This document shows positions 58,484 through 64,000 of a stretch of DNA of 64,000 bases, piece by piece. Below the pieces are notes generated by a model. That model was not told the DNA's origin. It did not search any database and was given only the letters and a program-made list of their open reading frames with translations. Source of the stretch: DATGMP01 sp035293565 (lineage in GTDB: Bacteria; Pseudomonadota; Alphaproteobacteria; BOG-932; Roseiterribacteraceae); NCBI GenBank assembly GCA_035293565.1, contig DATGMP010000160.1, positions 1 through 64,000 on the forward strand. Reading direction: 5' to 3'. Numbering within the stretch: the stretch's first letter is position 1; every line of letters starts with the position of its first letter. Position numbers and translations under genes: made by a program.

Positions 58484-59427
58484 GCCGTCTCCGGCTTGAA
58501 TGGACGCGACAGCAGCTCGGTCATGGTCTCGGCGATGCCGGCGCCGCGTTCGACGATGGCGGCGACAGCGGCGGAGATCGGCATTTCGATATTATGAGCG
58601 GCCGCGAGCTCGACCACGGCCTCGGCGGTGGCGGCGCCTTCGACGACTCCGGCGATCGCGGCCCGCGCCTCATCGGCCGCGAGCCCTTCGCCGAGCAAGG
58701 TCCCGAAGCGGAAATTGCGCGAAGTCAGGCTGGTCGCCGTCAGCGAGAGATCGCCCAGCCCCGCGAGGCCCAGGAACGTCTCTGGATCGGCGCCGAGCGC
58801 GCGGCCGAGGCGGACCATCTCCGCCAGCCCTCGGGTCATCAGCGCGGCCCGCGCATTTTCGCCCAGCCGTCGGCCGGTGACGATCCCGCAGGCGATGGCG
58901 ATCACATTCTTCACGGCGCCGCCGAGCTGCACGCCCACCGGGTCGGTCGAGATGTAGGGGCGGAAGGTCGCGCTGCCGATCGCCTTCGCGAGCTTATCCG
59001 CGACTGCCGGGTCGCGGCTGGCGATGGTGACCGCGGTCGGCAAGCCGCGCGCCACTTCTTCCGCGAAAGTAGGACCGGAGAGCACGGCCAAGGGACGTCC
59101 CGGCAGGGTTGTTTCCAGCACGTCCGTGAGCAGCAGATGACCGCGCCGCGCAACGCCCTTGGCGCAGATCACAAGCGGCAATGTCGGCGCAATCTGGCGG
59201 GCCAAGCGGCTGCTGACCGCCTCGATCTCCTGGGCGGGAACGGCCAGCAGCAGGACGTCATGGCCCGCGACCCGCGCATCGTCGCCGGTCACCGTGACGC
59301 CGCTGGTCGTAAGCGCCGCGGCCTCTGCGCGGCGGCTCCAGACCAAGGGCTGAGCGCCGGCACGCTGCACCGCTCCCGCGAGCGCCAGACCCCAGGCGCC
59401 GGCGCCGGCGATCGCGATCTTCTTCAT
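58480..59427 (-). CDS. gpsA: glycerol-3-phosphate dehydrogenase [NAD(P)+]
   Basis: 315 residues starting at ATG 59427 (MKKIAIAGAGAWGLALAGAV). It makes sn-glycerol 3-phosphate for phospholipids. Rossmann loop GAGAWG, LVICAKGVARRGHLLLTDVL, AVLSGPTFAEEVARGLPTAV, the catalytic Lys region LGGAVKNVIAIACGIVTG, and GLGDLSLTATSLTSRNFRFG. It overlaps tsaD upstream and the GT39 gene downstream by ATGA. Confidence 0.96.
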   Translation of the reverse strand: MKKIAIAGAGAWGLALAGAVQRAGAQPLVWSRRAEAAALTTSGVTVTGDDARVAGHDVLLLAVPAQEIEAVSSRLARQIAPTLPLVICAKGVARRGHLLLTDVLETTLPGRPLAVLSGPTFAEEVARGLPTAVTIASRDPAVADKLAKAIGSATFRPYISTDPVGVQLGGAVKNVIAIACGIVTGRRLGENARAALMTRGLAEMVRLGRALGADPETFLGLAGLGDLSLTATSLTSRNFRFGTLLGEGLAADEARAAIAGVVEGAATAEAVVELAAAHNIEMPISAAVAAIVERGAGIAETMTELLSRPFKPETA

Positions 59428-60494
59428 GCTTTCGCGCCGGCCGACGCGGCGGCTTCGTCCAGCGGCCAGCGGGGCCGGGGCGCGAAATCCATTCCGTCGA
59501 CAAGCCCAAGACGATACCGCTCGAGCCCGGCCCACGCGACCATCGCGGCATTGTCCGTACAAAGTGCAGCCGGCGGCACAGCGAGGCGCATGCCCCGCCG
59601 CACGGCCAGATCCTCGAGCGCGGTCCGGATCGCGCGATTGGCCGCGACGCCACCGGCGACGACCAGGGTTCCAGCCTGCCCGTGGTGCCGGGCGAACAGA
59701 TCGATCGCGTGGTCCGTGCGATCGACCAGCACTTCGACGATCGCAGCCTGCAGGCCGGCCGCGAGATCGGCTTTGGCCTGCGGATCGATGGGCGACGGAA
59801 GGCTTGCAACCATTTGTCTAAGCGCGGTCTTCAAGCCGGAGAACGAGAAATCGGCGCCCGGACGCCCGAGCATCGGCCGCGGCAGGGAAAAGCGTTTCGG
59901 ATCTCCGTTAGCCGCGCCGGCCTCGACCGCCGGCCCGCCTGGGAAGCCTAGCCCCAGCATGGCCGCGGCCTTGTCGAAGGCCTCGCCGGCCGCGTCATCG
60001 ATCGTCGAGCCCAGCTTGCGGTAGCGGCCCACTCCCTCGACGATCAGGAGCTGGCAATGCCCGCCCGATACCAGGAGCAGGAGATAGGGAAAGTCGATCT
60101 CCTGTTCTTCCGGCGCCGTCAGCCGGGCGGTCAGCGCGTGCGCCTCGAGGTGATTGACGGCGACGAAGGGCTTGCCGAGCGCCGCCGCCAGCGCCTTGGC
60201 CGTCATCACGCCGACGATCACGCCGCCGATCAAGCCTGGACCGCCGGTCGCGGCGATCGCATCCAGCCGGTCCAGCGTGAGACCGGCATCGGCGACGGCG
60301 CGCCGAACCAGCGCGTCCAGATGATCCAAGTGAGATCGCGCGGCGATCTCCGGCACGACGCCGCCATAGGGCCGGTGATCGGTGATCTGGCTGTGGACAA
60401 GATTGGCCAGGATTCGCCGATCGCCGCCGACGATGGCGGCGCCTGTCTCGTCGCAGCTCGTCTCGATCCCCAGTACCAGCATGTCCTTCGGCAT
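59424..60494 (-). CDS. tsaD: tRNA N6-adenosine threonylcarbamoyltransferase
   Basis: 356 residues. Transfers the threonylcarbamoyl group to A37 of ANN-decoding tRNAs, with TsaB and TsaE. Motifs: MLVLGIETSCDETGAAIVGG, ATGGPGLIGGVIVGVMTAKA, metal-binding HLEAH in FVAVNHLEAHALTARL, and PYLLLLVSGGHCQLL. Normal length. First gene of a leftward operon with gpsA, divergent from hemC with 53 bases between the starts. Confidence 0.96.
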   Translation of the reverse strand: MPKDMLVLGIETSCDETGAAIVGGDRRILANLVHSQITDHRPYGGVVPEIAARSHLDHLDALVRRAVADAGLTLDRLDAIAATGGPGLIGGVIVGVMTAKALAAALGKPFVAVNHLEAHALTARLTAPEEQEIDFPYLLLLVSGGHCQLLIVEGVGRYRKLGSTIDDAAGEAFDKAAAMLGLGFPGGPAVEAGAANGDPKRFSLPRPMLGRPGADFSFSGLKTALRQMVASLPSPIDPQAKADLAAGLQAAIVEVLVDRTDHAIDLFARHHGQAGTLVVAGGVAANRAIRTALEDLAVRRGMRLAVPPAALCTDNAAMVAWAGLERYRLGLVDGMDFAPRPRWPLDEAAASAGAKA

Positions 60495-60547
60495 CCGCTC
60501 TGTTTAGGGCCTTTCGCCGGGCAGGGTCGAGGGCCTAAACAAGGGAA

Positions 60548-61483
60548 ATGGGTACAGCATTGAGGATCGGCACGAGGGGCAGCCCGCTCGCCCTCGCTCA
60601 AGCCGCGATCGTGCGGGAACGTCTGGTCGCAACGGGCAAGGTCGACCCAGCTGCGATCGAGACCGTGATCATCAAGACCAGCGGCGATCGGATTCAGGAT
60701 CGCAGCCTGGCGGATATCGGCGGCAAGGGCCTCTTCGTCAAAGAGATCGAGGAGGCGCTGCTCGACCGGCGCATCGACCTCGCGGTCCATTCGCTCAAAG
60801 ATCTGCCCGCCCGGCTCCCGGACGGGCTCATGGTCGCGGCGGTCTTGCCGCGCGAGGATCCCCGCGATGCCTTGCTGTCGCCGGTTGCCCGCACCATTGG
60901 CGGCCTGCCGCATGGCGCTCGGGTCGGAACCTCGGGTCCGCGCCGCCGAGCGATCCTGCTCCACACCCGGCCGGACCTTCAGATCGTGGACCTGCGCGGA
61001 AACGTCGAGACCAGGCTCGCGAAGCTGCGTGCGGGCGCGGCGGATGCGACCTTGCTCGCGGTGGCGGGCCTTGCGCGGCTCCGCCTGTCGGTCGAGCATC
61101 ACCCGCTCGAACCCTCCGAGATGCTGCCCTCCGGCGGTCAGGGCGCGATCGGGCTCGAAACGCGGGAGGACGACCAACCGACGCGCACGATCTGCGCCGC
61201 GATCGGCGACAGCGACGCCGAGACGGAGCTGGCTGCCGAGCGAGCCTTCCTTGCGGTGATCGACGGATCGTGCCGCACCCCGGTGGGGGCGCTCGCGCGG
61301 GTCTCGGAGGCGTCGGTGCGGCTGGAGGCGCTCGTGGTCCGGCCGGACGGCAGCGCGCTGATCCGCCGCTCCGGAGAAGGCCCTAGGGCCGATGCCGCTG
61401 CGCTCGGCGCCGAGCTCGGCCGCGCGATCCGCGCCGACATGCCGGCCGACTTCTTCGCGGCGGCCGGACTCAGCCATGCCTGA
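60548..61483 (+). CDS. hemC: hydroxymethylbilane synthase (porphobilinogen deaminase)
   Basis: 311 residues. It polymerises four porphobilinogens for heme synthesis. Motifs: LRIGTRGSPLALAQAAIVRE, LFVKEIEEALLDRRIDLAVH, SLKDLPARLPDGLMVAAVLP, VGTSGPRRRAILLHTRPDL, and the dipyrromethane-attaching Cys 242 in IDGSCRTPVGAL. Divergent from tsaD. It overlaps hemD by eight bases, indicating coupling. Confidence 0.97.
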   Translation: MGTALRIGTRGSPLALAQAAIVRERLVATGKVDPAAIETVIIKTSGDRIQDRSLADIGGKGLFVKEIEEALLDRRIDLAVHSLKDLPARLPDGLMVAAVLPREDPRDALLSPVARTIGGLPHGARVGTSGPRRRAILLHTRPDLQIVDLRGNVETRLAKLRAGAADATLLAVAGLARLRLSVEHHPLEPSEMLPSGGQGAIGLETREDDQPTRTICAAIGDSDAETELAAERAFLAVIDGSCRTPVGALARVSEASVRLEALVVRPDGSALIRRSGEGPRADAAALGAELGRAIRADMPADFFAAAGLSHA

Positions 61484-62222
61484 GGCGGCGCGGCCGCTGG
61501 TTCTCGTCACCCGGCCGCGGGAGGAAAGCGAGGAATTGGCCCGCCGTCTCGGCGCCCTCGGCTACGACACCCTGGTCGAACCCCTGTTGGACATCGTTCC
61601 GCGCGCCGTCGAGCTGCCGCCGCTTGAACTTTATACGGGGCTCGTCTTCACCAGCGCCAACGGAGCACGGGCTTTTGCAAAGCTATCGCCGACGCGGCGG
61701 CTCCCCAGTTACGCGGTCGGGGCGGCCACGGCGACGGCCCTTCACGGTCTCGGGTTTCAGGACGTCAGAACCGGCCCCGGCGAAGCGGACGGGCTTGCGG
61801 CTCTGATCGCGCGGGAGCAGCCGGCCGGGACCCGCTTTCTCCATCTGAGCGGGACCACCATCGCCCGGGACATAGCCGGGTCGTTGGCTCACGCAGGAAT
61901 TCAGGTTGATCGGCTGGCGCTTTATGAGGCCGTACCGTCGATGCGTTTCTCACCGGCCTTTGTGACGGCGCTGTACGCGTGTACTGTGAGGGTCGTACTC
62001 TTCTTTTCAGGGCGTACGGCTGAGACATTTGGAATTGTGGCCGGTCAAATGGCTGTGACAGAAAGATGCTGCTCAATGGCGGCCCTGTGCCTTAGCCAAA
62101 GGGTCGCCGATAAGGCCGCGGCGCTGCCCTGGGCGCGGATCGCGGTCGCGCCCGAGCCGACCGAGGACGCGCTCTTGTCGCTTCTGCCGGCGCCGCCGCC
62201 AATCGGGAGGAACAATGGATAA
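61476..62222 (+). CDS. hemD: uroporphyrinogen-III synthase
   Basis: 248 residues starting at ATG 61476, which overlaps the hemC stop (ATGCCTGA). HemD fold of two alpha/beta lobes: LVLVTRPREESEELARRLGA, LVFTSANGARAFAKLSPTRR, RFLHLSGTTIARDIAGSLAH and VVLFFSGRTAETFGIVAGQM. It closes the linear tetrapyrrole to uroporphyrinogen III. The family is poorly conserved, so the position after hemC is strong support. Its stop overlaps the next gene's start, whose ribosome site GGAGGAACA lies inside hemD. Confidence 0.92.
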   Translation: MPEAARPLVLVTRPREESEELARRLGALGYDTLVEPLLDIVPRAVELPPLELYTGLVFTSANGARAFAKLSPTRRLPSYAVGAATATALHGLGFQDVRTGPGEADGLAALIAREQPAGTRFLHLSGTTIARDIAGSLAHAGIQVDRLALYEAVPSMRFSPAFVTALYACTVRVVLFFSGRTAETFGIVAGQMAVTERCCSMAALCLSQRVADKAAALPWARIAVAPEPTEDALLSLLPAPPPIGRNNG

Positions 62223-63678
62223 CGCGACCAGCCCCGAAGGGAAGGCGGCCGCGCTGACCGAAAAGATCGTCGAGGCCTTCGGCGGAATTCGGCCGATGGC
62301 GGCGAAGCTCGATATGCCTGTCACGACTGTCCAAGGCTGGAAGAAGCGCGGGGCGATCCCGGCGGCTCGTCATCCCGATATTCTGGCGGCCGCGGCGCGC
62401 GAGACGATCGCGATCGATCCCGACGAGCTGGAGCAGACCGATCCCGGCGGCGCCAATTCGAAATTGGAGGCGCGCCCACCGGGGCTCGATCGGTTGGGCT
62501 CGGCCTCACAGAACCGCGGCGGTTCTGTTGCTTTGGCCGTGGCTGGCTTGGCGCTCCTGATCACGCTCGGAGCGGGTGCGGCGGGCTGGGTTCTTTATGT
62601 TCAGCCAATGGAGCAGCGGGTTGCAAGCCTGGAGAGCCGCGTCGCGACGCTGGAGCCCGGCAGCAATCTGGTCCGGCGCCTTGATGTGCTGGAGGCCGAG
62701 ATTGCCCAAAAGCCGCCGGTCGCCGCCGGCTCCCAGCCGAGCGCCCAGGGCAATGAGGCAGCGCCGGCGAATGGGGACAGGCTGGCCGCTCTCGAGCAGC
62801 AGGTCGCGGACATCAAGTCCGGCGCCGCCCAGACGCAGGAGCTCACGAAGCGGCTCTCCGACCTGCAAATCGTCGCCGGCGGCCGCGAGCTGCTCGCGCA
62901 GTCGATCCGCGACATCCAATCCTCGACGGCCGCCACCCAAGGCGAGGTCGAGCGGCTCGACAACGCGCTGAAGGCGGTCGGCCAAAGGCTCGATCAGGTC
63001 GACGCCGTGCTTTCCGAGCGGCGCCAGCAGGCATTGCGCGCAGAGGCCGTGGTTCTGGCCATCGGACAGTTGCGGGCCGCCCTCCATACATCGAAGCCAT
63101 TCGCGCGCGAGATCGCCTCGGTTCGCGCCATCACCGCCGACGACAAGGAGATGGGCGCGCTTCTGGACCAGCTTCAGCCGATGGCGGAGTCGGGCGTGCC
63201 GAACGAGGATGATCTCAGAACCGAGTTCGGCCGGCTGGCGCCTGAGATCGTGCGCAGCTCGGTGGTCGGGGACGGATCTAGCTGGTGGCGCCAAATGCTT
63301 TACCGGGTCGAATCCGTCGTCTCGATCCGGCGCGTCGGCCAGGCCGTGCCCGGCGACAAGACGGACGCCATTGTCGCCCGTGCCGAGGCGAAGCTCGACG
63401 AGGACGATCTCAAGAGCGCCGTCGATACGCTCCACGCGTTGGCCGGTCTGCCCGCCCAGGTGGCCGCGGCCTGGCTTCATGACGCGGAGCAGAGAATCCA
63501 GGTCGATGCGGGCGAAGCGGAATTGAGCCGCCTCGCCATCGACCGTGTCGCCGCGGGACCCGATAGGACCGCTTCCCAGGGGTCGGTTCCGACGCCAAAC
63601 ACTGCACCGGCCCAGGCGCCGCCGCAGACCTCGGATCCCACACCGGCGCCCGATCATCCCGCAGAGCAATCGCGATGA
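62215..63678 (+). CDS. mitofilin/HemX-type membrane protein with N-terminal carph-isopro helix-turn-helix domain
   Basis: 487 residues. Residues about 15-60 contain FGGIRPMAAKLDMPVTTVQG and WKKRGAIPAARH, a small helix-turn-helix-like module of the carph-isopro type. A single membrane helix lies near 104-128 (VALAVAGLALLITLGAGAAG). After it come a long periplasmic coiled coil (MEQRVASLESRVATLEPG, ALEQQVADIKSG) and a conserved C-terminal domain with VLAIGQLRAALHTSKPFARE and SWWRQMLYRVESVVSIRRVG. This C-terminal part is related to mitofilin and occurs between hemD and hemY in alphaproteobacteria. It is probably an inner-membrane organiser. The role of the cytoplasmic DNA-binding-like domain is unknown. 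Confidence 0.85.
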   Translation: MDNATSPEGKAAALTEKIVEAFGGIRPMAAKLDMPVTTVQGWKKRGAIPAARHPDILAAAARETIAIDPDELEQTDPGGANSKLEARPPGLDRLGSASQNRGGSVALAVAGLALLITLGAGAAGWVLYVQPMEQRVASLESRVATLEPGSNLVRRLDVLEAEIAQKPPVAAGSQPSAQGNEAAPANGDRLAALEQQVADIKSGAAQTQELTKRLSDLQIVAGGRELLAQSIRDIQSSTAATQGEVERLDNALKAVGQRLDQVDAVLSERRQQALRAEAVVLAIGQLRAALHTSKPFAREIASVRAITADDKEMGALLDQLQPMAESGVPNEDDLRTEFGRLAPEIVRSSVVGDGSSWWRQMLYRVESVVSIRRVGQAVPGDKTDAIVARAEAKLDEDDLKSAVDTLHALAGLPAQVAAAWLHDAEQRIQVDAGEAELSRLAIDRVAAGPDRTASQGSVPTPNTAPAQAPPQTSDPTPAPDHPAEQSR

Positions 63679-64000
63679 TTCGCGGCCTCTGGTTTTTCGC
63701 CCAGTTGGCCGTTCTGGTCGTAATCGCAGTCCTGCTGGCCGAGCAGCCGGGCTCGGCTTCCATCGAGTGGCACGGCTGGCTCGTTGAGACTTCGGCCGGG
63801 ATGCTGGTCGCATTCGTCGTCGTGCTGGCGCTGGTCCTGATCGTTCTTTGGCGGCTCTGGCGCGGCGTCACGGCAACGCCGCACGCGATCAATCGCTATC
63901 GCCGCAATCGGCGGCGGGCCCGCGGGAATGCGGCGCTCGTCCGATCCCTGTCGGCGATCGCGTCGGAGGAGGGCGCGGCGGCGCTTCGGCATGTCCGCGA
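63675..64000 (+). CDS. hemY: HemY-family membrane TPR protein (5' part, runs off the window)
   Basis: About 108 codons visible. ATG 63675 overlaps the stop of the mitofilin gene in ATGA. Two membrane helices at about 5-25 (LWFFAQLAVLVVIAVLLAEQ) and 42-62 (MLVAFVVVLALVLIVLWRLW) surround the WHGWLVETS loop, the standard HemY N-terminus. A soluble TPR region begins with NRYRRNRRRARGNAALVRSL. HemY_N proteins act in late heme biosynthesis or membrane organisation, and the exact function is unknown. They are unrelated to the protoporphyrinogen oxidase with the same symbol. Confidence 0.9.
   Translation, partial: MIRGLWFFAQLAVLVVIAVLLAEQPGSASIEWHGWLVETSAGMLVAFVVVLALVLIVLWRLWRGVTATPHAINRYRRNRRRARGNAALVRSLSAIASEEGAAALRHVR

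Noticed and set aside
1..64000. tRNA, rRNA, CRISPR arrays, riboswitches and replication origins
   Set aside because: No cloverleaf-like, rRNA, regularly spaced repeat or known riboswitch sequence was recognised by eye. A tool-based search could still find small RNAs.

Overview
The window is 64 kb of high-GC, densely packed chromosomal DNA from an alphaproteobacterium. The support is gene content and order: rph-rdgB-hemW divergent from hrcA-grpE-dnaK-dnaJ, rsmI divergent from lppC next to yraN and gshB, sdhCDAB, pdxH/fabI/aroC, homospermidine synthase, bactofilin, and tsaD-gpsA divergent from hemC-hemD-mitofilin-hemY. Rhodospirillales-like lineages fit best, but the genus cannot be fixed from sequence alone. 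Many genes overlap by ATGA, GTGA or TGATG, and GTG or TTG starts occur. No rRNA, tRNA or CRISPR array was seen.

Layout. 1-405: remnant of a PhzF-like gene. 397-4800: RND efflux permease and adaptor, read leftward, behind a possible short leader ORF. 4902-9391: leftward polyamine-type ABC transporter operon (potF, potA, an NTF2-like gene, potH, potI) with a divergent TetR regulator. 10310-13246: a secreted cytochrome c/PQQ dehydrogenase coupled to a PRISE-type reductase. 13247-13724: degraded ORFs. 13725-19962: gshB, sirB1-like, yraN, rsmI, lppC, an SDR and a luciferase-like oxidoreductase. 20242-21710: an AT-richer toxin/immunity pair (Tox-REase-5 fold toxin). 21847-34095: core housekeeping genes (hemW, rdgB, rph, hrcA, grpE, dnaK, dnaJ, dapB, nth), with an AT-richer RhuM-family gene and a luciferase-like gene lying between dnaJ and dapB. 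34099-44880: bactofilin, EI24 membrane protein, homospermidine synthase, succinate dehydrogenase, pdxH, fabI, aroC and small envelope proteins. 44914-51484: a CheB relic, a large CheB-CheR-PAS-HWE kinase, and a CueR/CopA copper module with a recognisable CueR operator. 51504-64000: acs, DUF502, GFA and DUF1214-like proteins, EVE, a GT39-like glycosyltransferase, gpsA, tsaD, then hemC-hemD-mitofilin-hemY.

How the genes work together. PotFAHI could import putrescine or spermidine, and homospermidine synthase could convert putrescine to homospermidine. HrcA, GrpE, DnaK and DnaJ form the heat-shock chaperone set, with a sigma-32-like promoter before dnaK. CueR and CopA form a copper-export switch. 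HemC and HemD act in consecutive steps of tetrapyrrole synthesis. The dehydrogenase-PRISE pair may be a small redox pathway for an unknown alcohol or enone.

Several intergenic gaps hold palindromic repeat elements (9473-9562, 37902-37927, 43338-43418, 51504-51621) and one short tandem repeat (40721-40770). The most accessory-looking genes are the toxin/immunity pair and rhuM.
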